From assembly GCF_018613235.1 (NCBI RefSeq), contig NZ_JAGGQP010000003.1, forward strand, positions 124,001 through 188,000: 64,000 nt of DNA. Reading direction: 5' to 3'. Made by a program: the position numbers and the translations under genes. This document shows positions 23,785 to 33,579 of the stretch, piece after piece (the stretch's first letter is position 1; each line of letters begins with the position of its first letter). Below the pieces are notes generated by a model. The model was not told the DNA's origin. It made no database searches and worked only from the letters and a program-made list of their open reading frames with translations. The DNA comes from Bacillus sp. ISL-41. Lineage in GTDB: Bacteria; Bacillota; Bacilli; Bacillales; Cytobacillaceae.

Positions 23785-24855
23785 TGTTGGATAATCAACG
23801 TGATTTACCGTAAAAGTCTCCCCTATCCTCGGAACGGCGATATCAACTCCTGCTTCTGCCGCCGCCCGGACTGCCCTCTCGACCGGATCATGCCATGCAT
23901 GAAGCGACAGGGTAAAGGCTCCCCAATGCACCGGAACGAGCAGCTTCCCCCTTACATCCTGGTGTGCCTGAACTGTCTCTTCAGGCAGCATATGGATCGC
24001 CGCCCAGCGAGCGTCATACTGGCCGCATTCCATCAGGGTTAAATCGAATAGGCCGTATTTTTCGCCGATTTCTTTAAAGTGCGGACCGTAACCGCCATCG
24101 CCGCTGTAAAAGATGTTAGTCTCCCGGCCTTTGATGACCCAGGAGCACCAAAGCGTGGCATTCCTGTCAGTAAGACCTCGGCCAGAAAAATGGCGTGCAG
24201 GGGTACAGGCAAGCTGTAGTCCTTCGAAGGTGAATTCATCCCACCAGTCATGCTCCTGAATGATTTCTGGAGAGATTCCCCATCGCTGTAAATGCGCCCC
24301 TACTCCCAGTGGAGCGATAAAGTTCTTCACCTTGTCCTTTAGCTTCATGATCGAACCATAATCGAGATGGTCGTAATGGTCGTGTGAAAGCACAACCGCA
24401 TCTACAACCGGAAGTTCTCCTATCTTAAAAGGCAGCTCCCTGCTGTACCGCTGATTTCTCACCGGGAAAGGAGTGGGCGCTTTTCCGAACATCGGATCGA
24501 ATAAAAGAGTTTTGCCTTCAATCTCCAGCAGGAAGGCGGAGTGACCAAACCAGGTGACTCTCGCTGCTGCATCTTTTTTTGGTCCAGGTACATAACTTGC
24601 CATTGGAAGTGGTGCTTCCGGCCTTCTCTCCGGACTTCCTTTTAAAAAGTCCTTCATCATTGAAATCATCGAGCTGAAGCTTGTATCCCATGAAGTTTCC
24701 ACCTGGTTGGCAAACTTGCCGTTCACATATTGCGGAGACCTCGCGTATATGGATTTTCTTTTTTTCGTATGCTTACCGCCAAAATCCGGATAGTAATTGA
24801 GGACAGCGTAGACTGCAAATACAATCACAGTCAGGATTATAAGTATATTAAACAT
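23740..24855 (-). CDS. membrane-anchored MBL fold metallo-hydrolase (NAPE-PLD/UlaG-like)
   Basis: A 371-residue protein with an N-terminal TM (NILIILTVIVFAVYAVLNYY) and a metallo-beta-lactamase domain: VTWFGHSAFLLEI, LLFDPMFG, the metal motif SHDHYDHLD, then TPARHFSGRG, FYSGDGGYG and VPVHWGAFTL. This order matches the NAPE-PLD-like branch of phospholipase-type or lactonase-like hydrolases. Substrate unknown. It is convergent with the disrupted RND gene. Confidence 0.83.
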   Translation of the reverse strand: MFNILIILTVIVFAVYAVLNYYPDFGGKHTKKRKSIYARSPQYVNGKFANQVETSWDTSFSSMISMMKDFLKGSPERRPEAPLPMASYVPGPKKDAAARVTWFGHSAFLLEIEGKTLLFDPMFGKAPTPFPVRNQRYSRELPFKIGELPVVDAVVLSHDHYDHLDYGSIMKLKDKVKNFIAPLGVGAHLQRWGISPEIIQEHDWWDEFTFEGLQLACTPARHFSGRGLTDRNATLWCSWVIKGRETNIFYSGDGGYGPHFKEIGEKYGLFDLTLMECGQYDARWAAIHMLPEETVQAHQDVRGKLLVPVHWGAFTLSLHAWHDPVERAVRAAAEAGVDIAVPRIGETFTVNHVDYPTSAWWRMIEDSKTKK

Positions 24856-24882
24856 GATCTCTACCTCATTAGCTCTGATTGA

Positions 24883-25545
24883 TTATCGGCCCATTTCATG
24901 GATTTTTTCAGAAGGATATACGGTAAGTCCGGGCGCATCCTTCTGGGCCGCTTGATACATGGCTGACGCTACTGTCCTGCCTTCGATGGCTTTGAATTTT
25001 TTGAGTGGCCCCTTAAAGAGAAAAGGCACTTTTGTAAAAATAGCGGCTGCCGCACTCTCACCAAGCCTAAATTCATCCCGCTCTCCCAATAACAATGATG
25101 GACGGAAGATTGCTGTTGTTTCAAAAGGAATTTGCTTGATTTCTTCTTCAAGCTTCCCTTTCATTTTCGGATAGAAGATTGGGGATTCAGGATCGGCATT
25201 CATCGAGCTGACAAGCAAAAATTTCTTCGCTCCCTGTGAACTGGCCAATCTGGCAATCGCCACTGGATAATCGACATCTATTTTCCACATCGCTTCCTTG
25301 GTTTTCGCCTTCTTGATCGTCGTCCCCAGGGTGCAGAAGACATCATCAACAGAAAAAGCCTCTTTGTATTGTTCCAGGTGATCAAAATCGACGATTCTCT
25401 CATCCAGCTTAGGATGCTCTATCCCAATCGGTCTTCTTACAATCGCAACAACTTTATCGTATTCATTCGCATTTAATAAAAACTGCAAAAGTTCTTTTCC
25501 AATCAAACCGGTCGCGCCGGCAATCAAAGTTGTTTTACCCGCCAA
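24883..25545 (-). CDS. NAD(P)-binding oxidoreductase (HTATIP2-like atypical SDR)
   Basis: A 220-residue Rossmann protein: TLIAGATGLIGKELLQFLL at the N-terminus, VFCTLGTTIKKAKTKE in the middle and LLVSSMNADPES, then RPSLLLGERDEFR. These are marks of the HTATIP2-like atypical short-chain dehydrogenases. Substrate unknown. Downstream of the glutamate-synthase-like gene on the same strand, after a terminator. Confidence 0.8.
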   Translation of the reverse strand: MAGKTTLIAGATGLIGKELLQFLLNANEYDKVVAIVRRPIGIEHPKLDERIVDFDHLEQYKEAFSVDDVFCTLGTTIKKAKTKEAMWKIDVDYPVAIARLASSQGAKKFLLVSSMNADPESPIFYPKMKGKLEEEIKQIPFETTAIFRPSLLLGERDEFRLGESAAAAIFTKVPFLFKGPLKKFKAIEGRTVASAMYQAAQKDAPGLTVYPSEKIHEMGR

Positions 25546-25619
25546 GCAAGTAACCCCCTATAGATAGCATGATACTCTATTATTTCACAATTTGGCTGAT
25601 AAGAAAATTTTAAAAGCAG

Positions 25620-25652
25620 GAAAGCCAGCCCGCATTTGGACTGGCTGCCATG
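25620..25652 (-). terminator. terminator of FMN-binding glutamate synthase-like gene
   Basis: On the minus strand GCCAGTC, loop, GGGCTGGC with imperfect pairing, then TTTCC. It lies a few bases past the stop. Confidence 0.65.
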
Positions 25653-25655
25653 ATT

Positions 25656-27272
25656 CTAGTTGACCTTGCTTTCCTTTTGTAACTGAGCCCTCCTTGCGGC
25701 GATGATCAAATCTTCTACCGGTGATACACGTCCGAGTTCGTCCTTATGAACAATGTGCTTCCTTTCGAATTGTGTCGGGCTGTCAATTCCAGCAGCCGCT
25801 GCTAGATTGTACAGACCTTCACGCAGTGAAATGATATAGTTGGCAACCCGGTACATTTTTTCTTCTACAACCAGCCCATCCTGCAGCTTTTTATCTGTAG
25901 TAGCAACACCTGCCGGGCATGTATTTGAGTGGCATACCTGTGCCATGATGCAGCCGACACTGATCATCATTCCTCGGGCAATATTCACAAGGTCCGCTCC
26001 CATAGTCAGGGCGATGGCGATTTTATCAGGAGTGATCAGTTTTCCTGATGCAATCAGCTTCACTCTGTCTCTGATTCCATATTGGCGAAGCATTTCATCC
26101 ACTACAGGAAGCGCTGAGTTGATAGGAAGGCCAACCGTGTCCGCCAGCTCCTGGTAGGTTGCACCCGTACCGCCTTCACCGCCGTCAACCGTGATGAAGT
26201 CAGGGCCTTTCCCGCTTTCCTTCATGTAGGAAATCATGTTTTCAAGCGCATCCATATCACCGACGACAATCTTGATTCCAACCGGCTTTCCGCCAACCGA
26301 ACGCAATTCCTCAATCCAATCAAACATGGAAGGGACATCGCTGAACTCATAGAATCTATTTGGACTGTTGATTGTCTTTCCGACTTCAACAAGGCGGATT
26401 TTTGCTATTTCTTCAGTTACCTTTTCTCCTTCAACATGGCCTCCGCGTGTTTTCGCTCCCTGGGCAAGCTTGATTTCAAAAGCTTTAACCTGCGGCATTT
26501 CACTTTTCTTCTTGAATTCTTCCCACGAAAACTCGCCGTTCGGCTTGCGGACTCCAAATAAATCCGGCCCGATTTGCATCATGATATCCGGATTTCCGGC
26601 GAGGTGATGTTCAGACATCCCGCCTTCACCTGAATTCATCCACGTTCCGCCTGCAAGTCCGAGGCCTTTGGACATCGCCTGGATTGCTTTTTCCCCAAGT
26701 GCCCCATAGCTCATCGCAGACTGTCCTACCTGGCCTTTTACACGGAATGGATAGCGGCAGCTGTGCTCGCCAAGCACTACTGCATCATCATCCTGCAAAT
26801 AATAAGGGGCAGCCAGCTTTTCCTCGCTATGTTCTTTTCTTGTAAAAAGGCCCTCCCCATCAATCTTGTAAACTCTTGTTTTAATTTTTTCCGCGTTATC
26901 GACCTTCATTTCATTCGTCAATTTAGGAAAAAGTGTATTTCTTATATAAAAGCCTTCAGCCTCAAAATCCTTCAATGAACCGAAACCTATTAATCTTTCC
27001 TTGTATTTACCCGCCTTGACGACATCCTGGTATTCCTTGCGTGAAAAAGGCTTCCCTTCATTGTCAGCGTTAAACAAATACTGTCTTAGTTCCGGACCGA
27101 TATGCTCTGTAAAATAACGAACCTTTCCAAGCACGGGGAAATTCCTTAAAATTGAATGCTGCTGCTGGTTATCGTCTTTAATATATAAATAGATAAATAG
27201 AAGGACCGGCACCAGGATAATCAAAGCTATGAAAATAAACAAGCCAATCACTAGATAGTCCGTCAAGCCCAT
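25656..27272 (-). CDS. FMN-binding glutamate synthase family protein (YerD-like)
   Basis: A 538-residue protein: N-terminal TM (YLVIGLFIFIALIILVPVLL), then a GltS-type FMN barrel with QSAMSYGALGEKAIQAMSKG, GGEGGMSEHHLAGNPDI, TVDGGEGGTGATYQE and IASGKLITPDKIAIALTMGA. A cysteine cluster CIMAQVCHSNTCPAGV corresponds to the 3Fe-4S site. It lacks the amidotransferase domain, as does B. subtilis YerD. Reaction unproven; a ferredoxin-type glutamate synthase or related oxidoreductase. It precedes nothing in a tight operon, but an SDR gene lies 16 bases upstream. Confidence 0.87.
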   Translation of the reverse strand: MGLTDYLVIGLFIFIALIILVPVLLFIYLYIKDDNQQQHSILRNFPVLGKVRYFTEHIGPELRQYLFNADNEGKPFSRKEYQDVVKAGKYKERLIGFGSLKDFEAEGFYIRNTLFPKLTNEMKVDNAEKIKTRVYKIDGEGLFTRKEHSEEKLAAPYYLQDDDAVVLGEHSCRYPFRVKGQVGQSAMSYGALGEKAIQAMSKGLGLAGGTWMNSGEGGMSEHHLAGNPDIMMQIGPDLFGVRKPNGEFSWEEFKKKSEMPQVKAFEIKLAQGAKTRGGHVEGEKVTEEIAKIRLVEVGKTINSPNRFYEFSDVPSMFDWIEELRSVGGKPVGIKIVVGDMDALENMISYMKESGKGPDFITVDGGEGGTGATYQELADTVGLPINSALPVVDEMLRQYGIRDRVKLIASGKLITPDKIAIALTMGADLVNIARGMMISVGCIMAQVCHSNTCPAGVATTDKKLQDGLVVEEKMYRVANYIISLREGLYNLAAAAGIDSPTQFERKHIVHKDELGRVSPVEDLIIAARRAQLQKESKVN

Positions 27273-27288
27273 CCGAAATCCTCCTTTC

Positions 27289-27918
27289 CTATAATGAAGA
27301 TAAAGCTTTTGCTATGACTGTATCTCCTTCTGCCACTTCGAAAGTCTTGTTAAAAGCGGCCTCGTTTTCGAGAGACATGACCAGTACCTCTGCAATGTCC
27401 TCGTGTGAAATTTCAAGCTCATTCGAATCCAGTGTTTCAGCTGCAGATACTTTCCCTTTACCGGGTTTATCTGTAAAAGCTCCCGGCTGCACGATGGTAT
27501 ATGTCAAATTTGATTGCCGCAGCAGCTCATCGGGCATCTCTTTCGCGCCAATTTCCCGGCTGTCATCTCCTGCCGCTTCATTGGCCATGATGGCGCTCAT
27601 CATCACAAAACGCTTGACGCCCTGCTTCTCTGCTTCCTTCACAGTCTCAATGACCGACTCATGGTCAACCATTACAGTCCGGCCAGTTTTAGCCTTTGGA
27701 TTGATGCCAGTAAGATAAATGGCAGCATCATATCCGTGGAATAAAGTCGGCAGGATTCTTTCTTCATAAAGAACTACTTCTGTAGCTCCTCTTTTCTTAA
27801 GCAGATCGATTTGATTCTCATCGCTGACGACTGCGCAGGATGTATACCCATTTTCCATCAGCTTACTGACAACAAACTCTCCGACGCTGCTATGGGCTCC
27901 AATTACGATTACCTTCAT
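27289..27918 (-). CDS. NAD(P)-binding atypical SDR (YwnB/YhfK-like)
   Basis: A 209-residue protein with VIVIGAHSSVGEFVVSKLME at the N-terminus, AAIYLTGINPKAKTG, VKRFVMMSAIMANE and LTYTIVQPGAF, typical of NmrA/YhfK-like NAD(P)-binding proteins. The glycine motif is GAHSSVG rather than GATGxxG. Sixteen bases separate it from the downstream glutamate-synthase-like gene, so both are likely co-transcribed. Substrate unknown. Confidence 0.8.
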   Translation of the reverse strand: MKVIVIGAHSSVGEFVVSKLMENGYTSCAVVSDENQIDLLKKRGATEVVLYEERILPTLFHGYDAAIYLTGINPKAKTGRTVMVDHESVIETVKEAEKQGVKRFVMMSAIMANEAAGDDSREIGAKEMPDELLRQSNLTYTIVQPGAFTDKPGKGKVSAAETLDSNELEISHEDIAEVLVMSLENEAAFNKTFEVAEGDTVIAKALSSL

Positions 27919-28085
27919 TACATTCCCTCCTTTTTTAAAAAGAGAAACAAACTAACCGGTTTGCCTTTTTTCCTTCCTTTGTAATTCGGCTTTAAAGTGC
28001 TGCTTCCCGCCTTCCAGATTAATTTAGAAGGGTATACAAAGTGAGCCGATAATGACCGAACTGGCTTTAATGGACGTATACCACA

Positions 28086-28126
28086 AGCGAAAGCCCGCTA
28101 AACGATTAGTCAGCGGGCTTGCTTTT
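28086..28126 (-). terminator. terminator of small lipoprotein gene
   Basis: On the minus strand AAGCCCGCT, loop, AGCGGGCTT, then TCGCTTG. The T run is weak but the stem is strong. Confidence 0.7.
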
Positions 28127-28509
28127 TATAAATTTTCATTCAAATATTCCTTCGCTTCCTCAGGTGAAGCGAAAGGTTTTATAAAAGTGACTTCTTTGCC
28201 GTCATTGGCGACTGCCAGGAATCCATCCGCTACTTGGATAATATCTGCAGAAACATTCTTTTGCCCTTCAGGCTCTACAGTATCAGCGATTGTCGCCTGT
28301 CCTTTATCAACCCAGGACTGGACTTCAACAGCGTAAGCATCATAATCCATTCCTTCATAGAACCTTTCTTGCAGGTAATCCGTAGTCACCGGATCCTCAT
28401 CCGTCTTCACTTCCGTTTCTGGCGGACCCTCCTGGCCGATTTCACTATCATCAGCACTGCATCCAGCAAGGATTCCAGCCGCTGCTAAAGATATAAGTAG
28501 TTTCTTCAT
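28126..28509 (-). CDS. small lipoprotein
   Basis: A 127-residue protein with a lipoprotein signal: MKKLLISLAAAGILAGC, Cys17 as the lipidated residue, followed by an acidic linker. The mature part has YLQERFYEGMDYDAYAVEVQ and ends FASPEEAKEYLNENL. No enzyme motif. It is anchored outside the membrane; role unknown. GGAGG precedes the ATG. Confidence 0.78.
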   Translation of the reverse strand: MKKLLISLAAAGILAGCSADDSEIGQEGPPETEVKTDEDPVTTDYLQERFYEGMDYDAYAVEVQSWVDKGQATIADTVEPEGQKNVSADIIQVADGFLAVANDGKEVTFIKPFASPEEAKEYLNENL

Positions 28510-28656
28510 AAAATCCTCCTTGTTGTAAGATTCTCTTATTATCCCTATACCCTATTAATCAGGCGAAAAAAGGTTTCGCACCGTTTGGATGGAATTGGAA
28601 AAACTAGTGCGATAACATTTTTTCAAATGTCCTAAAACGATCAGTGGGATGATAAT

Positions 28657-28738
28657 TCTGCAACCCGAAATATATTCTCTGCAACCGGGAATAAAACTGT
28701 TCCAACCGGGAATATATTCGCCCGACCAGGACTACACT
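28657..28738. repeat. four-copy 21-bp tandem array
   Basis: Units containing CAACCCGAAA (28661), CAACCGGGA (28682), CAACCGGG (28703) and CGACCAGG (28723), each followed by an AT-rich half such as ATATATTC. Period 20-21 bp, about two helical turns. The gap 28510-28861 otherwise holds only a terminator. Confidence 0.7.
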
Positions 28739-28820
28739 CTCTATTTACGGTAATTTGTCCTCAAAATAGTACTCATTTCTCCTTCCGGCCATAATTCGTT
28801 TGTTTTTTCAATAAATAAAA

Positions 28821-28850
28821 AACAGGATTCCGGCCTGGAATCCTGCTATA
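28821..28850 (-). terminator. terminator of ferritin gene
   Basis: On the minus strand AGGATTCC, loop AGGCC, GGAATCCT, then GTTTTTTAT. Confidence 0.9.
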
Positions 28851-28861
28851 CCGCTTTATTT

Positions 28862-29365
28862 TCACTCTGGTGCAGTGAATGAACGCTGTGCGAGTTCGTT
28901 TTCGAGCATGAAGAATGCGTTGCTGTCCTGGTCAATCCGGCGCAGTTTCTGGATCAGGCTGTCGAATAAGGCTTCTTCTTCAACCTGCTCTTCAATGAAC
29001 CATTTTAGGAATGTCATTGTCGCATGTTCGCGCTCATCAAGTGCGATGTCCGCAAGATTGTAAATACGGCGCGTCACTTCCTTCTCATGTGCCATGCCTT
29101 TCTCAAAAACATCAAGAACAGACTCGAACTCGTTTGATGGGGCATGGAAGCCGTCGAATGTCACGCGCTCGCCCATATCATTGATGAAATTGTAAAATTT
29201 CATCGCATGGAAGCGTTCTTCTTCAGCTTGTACTAAAAAGAAATTCGCAAAACCATCTAAATTTTCCGCCGAGCAATACGCAGCCATTGCCATGTACGCA
29301 TGAGCAGAATAAAATTCATAATTCATTTGTTCGACCAAACCATTAACCAACTTATCGCTGATCAT
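28862..29365 (-). CDS. ferritin
   Basis: A 167-residue non-haem ferritin. Di-iron ligands are seen in NYEFYSAHAYMAMA (Glu17), AEEERFHAMKFYNFI (Glu and His) and LKWFIEEQVEEEALF. It stores iron in the cytoplasm as a 24-mer. Single gene with a GAGG ribosome site and its own terminator. Length and ligands are normal. Confidence 0.94.
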   Translation of the reverse strand: MISDKLVNGLVEQMNYEFYSAHAYMAMAAYCSAENLDGFANFFLVQAEEERFHAMKFYNFINDMGERVTFDGFHAPSNEFESVLDVFEKGMAHEKEVTRRIYNLADIALDEREHATMTFLKWFIEEQVEEEALFDSLIQKLRRIDQDSNAFFMLENELAQRSFTAPE

Positions 29366-29458
29366 TGTGATTCCTCCTCAATTTATGCAGCTCTTTTCTT
29401 TTTACGCTAACATAGTTATTTTGCCTTCACAATTGAATTTTACCCTTTTGTGCTGTTT

Positions 29459-29518
29459 AAAACCATGTTTATCCAATGGACATTTGTTAAAACCAGTTTA
29501 TCCAAAGGGCATCAGTAA
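29459..29518. repeat. two-copy 30-bp direct repeat
   Basis: AAAACCATGTTTATCCAATG and AAAACCAGTTTATCCAAAGG begin two units of about 30 bp in the gap between the ferritin gene and the YhgE-like gene. Confidence 0.5.
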
Positions 29519-29569
29519 AAAGGCAGCCCGGAAGCCAATAATCTAGCCCCCTGAACTGCCCTTGATCGA

Positions 29570-31363
29570 TTAAAATAAATCCATTAAAAGATCCCAAAAC
29601 CCTTTCTTTTTCTCAGGCTTTGTTTGTTTCTCTTCTTGTTCTTCTTTTTCAATAGCTTCTGTTTTGATGACGAATTGTACGGAAGTGATGTTCTCGTTCT
29701 TCGGAGACACAAAAGAAACTGGCTCGAAGTCTGATTTGTCATACTCCTTGATCATTTCATCGATTTCCTGCTGCATTTGCTCAGGCAGGTCTTTCGTTTC
29801 CTTATGCAGCTCACTTGTTCCATTGTGGAGCTCGCCGACTCCCTTATTCAATTGTCCTGTGCCATCCGCCAGACCGGCAACACCTGAATGCAGCTGGTTA
29901 TAGGAAGCTGCAAGCTTGCTCACTCCTCCTGTATAACCAACAAGGCCGGAATGGAATTCGCCGTAATTAGCGGACAACTCAACAAGGCCCTTTTGCAGCT
30001 GTTCCAGGCCGCTCATATCCATGTCCTTAAGGGATGAAGACAGTTCATCGGCTATCGCTGTCAGTCCTGCACTCATTTCGGTTACCGACCCGCTAACCTG
30101 CTTCAGTGTAGGGTCAACAGCTGCGAATGCTTCCTGCACCTGTGAATAAGTACCTTTGACTTTCTGGGCAGCAGAATAGGATTCAACCAGTTTGTTGACA
30201 ACATTCGCATCCGCGCCGCTGCTGTATAATGCTTTTATTTCTTCCTCAGATATCTGATGAGCCGGGATGCTTTTAATCGCTCCATCAAGTGCGCCGTACC
30301 CCATTGCGTAGTTTTCACGCAAAGCTGTCAGTCCATCGGCAGCCTGATTCATCCCGCTGGCTAATTGAGTCAGGACCGCTGGCAGTTCATTCAAGCTCGT
30401 CACATCCATTTGAGCTGAATCCCCGGAAAGTGACGTGCTGATTTGCTTCAATGCCTCGCCAATGGAACTCGATGCACTGACGATTTGTGAGGATGAGCCA
30501 TTCAGTTCGCTCATGCCGTTCTTATATTTTGCCGAACCATCACGCAGGGTTGCTGCGCCATTATTTAGATCCGAAACACCTTTTTTCAAATCGCCAACGC
30601 CATTATTCAAATCACTGATTGCATCTGATAGTGTCGACATGTCATCGGTCATGCTCTCCATTTCCGAAGTGTCGATCGGCAGGGTCGACGGAACGGCTGC
30701 AATATCGACACCGGTGAATTCAAAATCATCCACGTCTGCTTCGACACTGAACTCTTCCTCCTGGCCTGGCATGACAGTAAAGGTAATTTGCTTGTTTTTT
30801 CCGGCATTTGCAACCATGCCGCCATCCGCTTCTATATTTTGATAGCTATTCGAGAGTTGCAGGGAAACTTGCAGAAGGTAATTCTCAAAGTAAATACTGT
30901 CTGCTTTTTCATTGGAAGCAGTATTGATCTTTATTTCCAAGTTACCTTCTTTTCCAGCAAGTTCGGATGCTTCTACCTTTCGCCCATCCAGCAAATAGGA
31001 AATCTCAATATCCCATGGCAGCTCTGTATTGTCTTCCATGTTTCCCTGATAATAAAACTTTCCTTCAGGGGCATCTATCTGGACAGCCTGCCCATTCTGC
31101 TCAAGGGCGGATAGGTCAGTCAGGTTCTTAACGCTGCTGTACATCCCATAATCGAGAATTTCTCCGGCCTTCGCTACCTCCAAAGTATTGACGACATAAA
31201 TATCATCAAGGTCTCCATTGGATTTTAGCGTCGCGTATACGACTTCGTCCTTGGAAGTGATTTTCCCTCCGGTTTCTGCCGCCACTCCATTACTAAGAAA
31301 TGAAGGCAAGATGATCACCGTTGCGAGAGCAGCAGGAAGTAATTTATTTGTTCTCATCATCAT
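29570..31363 (-). CDS. YhgE/Pip-like secreted protein partner of an MMPL transporter
   Basis: A 597-residue protein with a signal peptide (LLPAALATVIILPSFLSNG, cut near VAA), a strand-rich N-terminal half, and a long helical part with heptad-like repeats of the DLNNGVGDLKKGVSDLNNG type that marks YhgE/Pip-related proteins. The acidic-basic C-terminus ends EKKKGFWDLLMDLF. It overlaps the stop of the MMPL gene by four bases (ATGA), so both are translated together. A joint role in export or cell-envelope transport is likely; substrate unknown. Confidence 0.8.
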   Translation of the reverse strand: MMMRTNKLLPAALATVIILPSFLSNGVAAETGGKITSKDEVVYATLKSNGDLDDIYVVNTLEVAKAGEILDYGMYSSVKNLTDLSALEQNGQAVQIDAPEGKFYYQGNMEDNTELPWDIEISYLLDGRKVEASELAGKEGNLEIKINTASNEKADSIYFENYLLQVSLQLSNSYQNIEADGGMVANAGKNKQITFTVMPGQEEEFSVEADVDDFEFTGVDIAAVPSTLPIDTSEMESMTDDMSTLSDAISDLNNGVGDLKKGVSDLNNGAATLRDGSAKYKNGMSELNGSSSQIVSASSSIGEALKQISTSLSGDSAQMDVTSLNELPAVLTQLASGMNQAADGLTALRENYAMGYGALDGAIKSIPAHQISEEEIKALYSSGADANVVNKLVESYSAAQKVKGTYSQVQEAFAAVDPTLKQVSGSVTEMSAGLTAIADELSSSLKDMDMSGLEQLQKGLVELSANYGEFHSGLVGYTGGVSKLAASYNQLHSGVAGLADGTGQLNKGVGELHNGTSELHKETKDLPEQMQQEIDEMIKEYDKSDFEPVSFVSPKNENITSVQFVIKTEAIEKEEQEEKQTKPEKKKGFWDLLMDLF

Positions 31364-33417
31364 TTCTCCTCGTAAAAATTTGCTTTATAGGTCGTCTTTT
31401 TAATCAATTTATCGAATACGAGCAGCATAGCCGGCAAGAAGAATACGACCATCACGAACGCAAGCAATGCGCCCCTTCCTAATAACAGGCCGATGGATCC
31501 AACAATTGGGTTGGAAGACGTCAGCCATAAAATAAATCCGACACTCGATAAAATCGCTGCAGATATGGAGATGGAGAACGTTTTTTCATCCAATGTTTTC
31601 ACGATTGCTTTTTTCGCGGACATTACCTGGCGATTATGCTGGTAGGCTTCTGTCAGCAAAATTGCGTAGTCGACTGTTGCCGCCAGCTGGACCGTACTGA
31701 TGATCAAATATCCGACAAACACTAGCGATGAACTTGTAAAATACGGAATCGACAGGTTGATCCAGACGGCTGATTGGATCGTGATCAGCAGTACCAGAGG
31801 AATCGAGATCGACTTAAAGGTTGCCAACAGGACAATAGCAATCGTAACGACCGTCAACACGTTTACGACAATATTATCCTTGTTGACGACATTCTTGATA
31901 TCATACAGTGTTACGCTTTCTCCCAGGCTCATTGCCTGATCACCATAATATTCTGCAGCTGCTGATTCTACCTTCTGGACAATCGAAAAAGGAATATCCC
32001 CTTCTGTCCCCTGATTCGTATTGATGATGATCCGACTGTAATTTTCCGAATAGAATTCGTTGGTGATGGATTCATCCAAGTATTCAGGCGGAATGACCGA
32101 GCCAACCATATTAACATAAGCAATAACGCTTGTAACGTAATCCATATCCTCCAGCTCCTGGACTAACTCTGCTTCCTTCGCTGGATCTCCTTTAGGAACC
32201 AAAAGAACAATCGGAGTCGTTTCTCCAAACGCTTCTTTTATCTCGATAAAATCACTGCCCGCTCGTGTTGTTTCCGGCTGTTCGCCAAGGCCGTAAGTAA
32301 ATGCCGTATTGCTTTGCGCCAAAAAGCTTGGAACGAGAATCGCAAAAACAAGCAGCAAGCTTGGTATCTTAAGTTTGACCACAAAATTTCCAATCCCAGT
32401 AAAGCTTGGAACAAAACTTCTATGCTGCGTTTTGTCCATCCATTTATAGAAAAGTAAAGTGAGTGCCGGTAAAAACACCATGACACTGATGAAACTCAAA
32501 ACAATTCCTTTTACCAGATTGATCCCAAGATCTGAGCCAATTTCAAACTGCATGAATGTCAAGGCGATAAATCCAAAAAATGTTGTCGCCGCACTGGCAG
32601 TGATCGCGGGGAATGACTTTTTCATCGCCAACTGCATAGCCTCTTCCGGGTTACTGGTTTTCTTCCGGTAATCAGAGAAACTGTGAAGCAGGAATACCGC
32701 GTAATCCAGTGAAACGGCCAGCTGCAGGATTGGAGCGACCGACTGGGTAACGAAGGAAACCTCGCCGATAAAAATGTTCGTTCCCAAGTTGATCAGGACC
32801 GAAACCCCGATTGCCGTCAGGAAGAATAAAGGCTCAATCCACGATGTGGTTGAGATGACGAGAATAAAGATAATGATCGGAACGAGCAAAATCGCTGCGT
32901 ACATCGATTCTGTTCCAGCCATTGTTTGCGATGATGCCGTATTGATAGCTTCTCCGGCAATCGCTCCGTCTTCCCCAATCAAGTCATAAATCGCCTCGGT
33001 GATTGGAACCTCATCACCAGAACGCACACTGATCGAGAACAGAGCGTTTCCATCTTTATAGTAATTTTCGACTGTCTCTTTGTCTGCTATTTCAAGAGGT
33101 GTCTTCAAATCCACCACATCATCAAGCCAGATGACGTCACCAACACCATCAATGGCTGACAATTCTTCTTTAAGGCTGAGTGCTTCCTGCAAGGATATAT
33201 CCCTTACCATCACCCTCGTATCTGGTACCTCAGCAGTAAACTCCTTTTCCATGATTTCCATTGCCCTTGTTGACTGGGCATCTTCAGGCAGATAATCCAC
33301 CATATTATAATTGACCGACACAAAAAATTGCGCCACCGTCGAAATTAACGCAAATAATACAAACGCGATTACAACAGCTTTCTTGTGTTTGATGATTTTT
33401 TCAGCAATGCTTATCAT
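31360..33417 (-). CDS. MMPL family RND-like transporter
   Basis: A 685-residue membrane protein with two repeats of about six TMs. The N-terminal IAEKIIKHKKAVVIAFVLFA is a typical start; QLAVSLDYAVFLLHSFSDYR and AATVDYAILLTEAYQHNR carry the two Asp-Tyr TM4/TM10 motifs expected for proton-driven transport. It heads a two-gene unit with the YhgE-like gene and is divergent from a TetR gene, which probably represses it. Confidence 0.87.
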   Translation of the reverse strand: MISIAEKIIKHKKAVVIAFVLFALISTVAQFFVSVNYNMVDYLPEDAQSTRAMEIMEKEFTAEVPDTRVMVRDISLQEALSLKEELSAIDGVGDVIWLDDVVDLKTPLEIADKETVENYYKDGNALFSISVRSGDEVPITEAIYDLIGEDGAIAGEAINTASSQTMAGTESMYAAILLVPIIIFILVISTTSWIEPLFFLTAIGVSVLINLGTNIFIGEVSFVTQSVAPILQLAVSLDYAVFLLHSFSDYRKKTSNPEEAMQLAMKKSFPAITASAATTFFGFIALTFMQFEIGSDLGINLVKGIVLSFISVMVFLPALTLLFYKWMDKTQHRSFVPSFTGIGNFVVKLKIPSLLLVFAILVPSFLAQSNTAFTYGLGEQPETTRAGSDFIEIKEAFGETTPIVLLVPKGDPAKEAELVQELEDMDYVTSVIAYVNMVGSVIPPEYLDESITNEFYSENYSRIIINTNQGTEGDIPFSIVQKVESAAAEYYGDQAMSLGESVTLYDIKNVVNKDNIVVNVLTVVTIAIVLLATFKSISIPLVLLITIQSAVWINLSIPYFTSSSLVFVGYLIISTVQLAATVDYAILLTEAYQHNRQVMSAKKAIVKTLDEKTFSISISAAILSSVGFILWLTSSNPIVGSIGLLLGRGALLAFVMVVFFLPAMLLVFDKLIKKTTYKANFYEEK

Positions 33418-33473
33418 TCTTCAACCTCACTTGAGTCTTTTGCCATTTCACTTTATCATTATATAAACACCGT

Positions 33474-33489
33474 GTTGTCTATTCAACAA
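33474..33489. promoter_or_regulatory. candidate TetR operator
   Basis: Inverted repeat TGTTG, six bases, CAACA in the divergent space between the MMPL gene and the TetR gene, close to a TATATAA box that could be the -10 of the MMPL promoter. Confidence 0.5.
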
Positions 33490-33579
33490 ACAGTTGAGTA
33501 CATTACGTTTAATTCGCAACAGAAAACTACTTTATGTTGGTTAAGTCACTATTTTACAGATAAAGGAAGGGTGTTAGGG

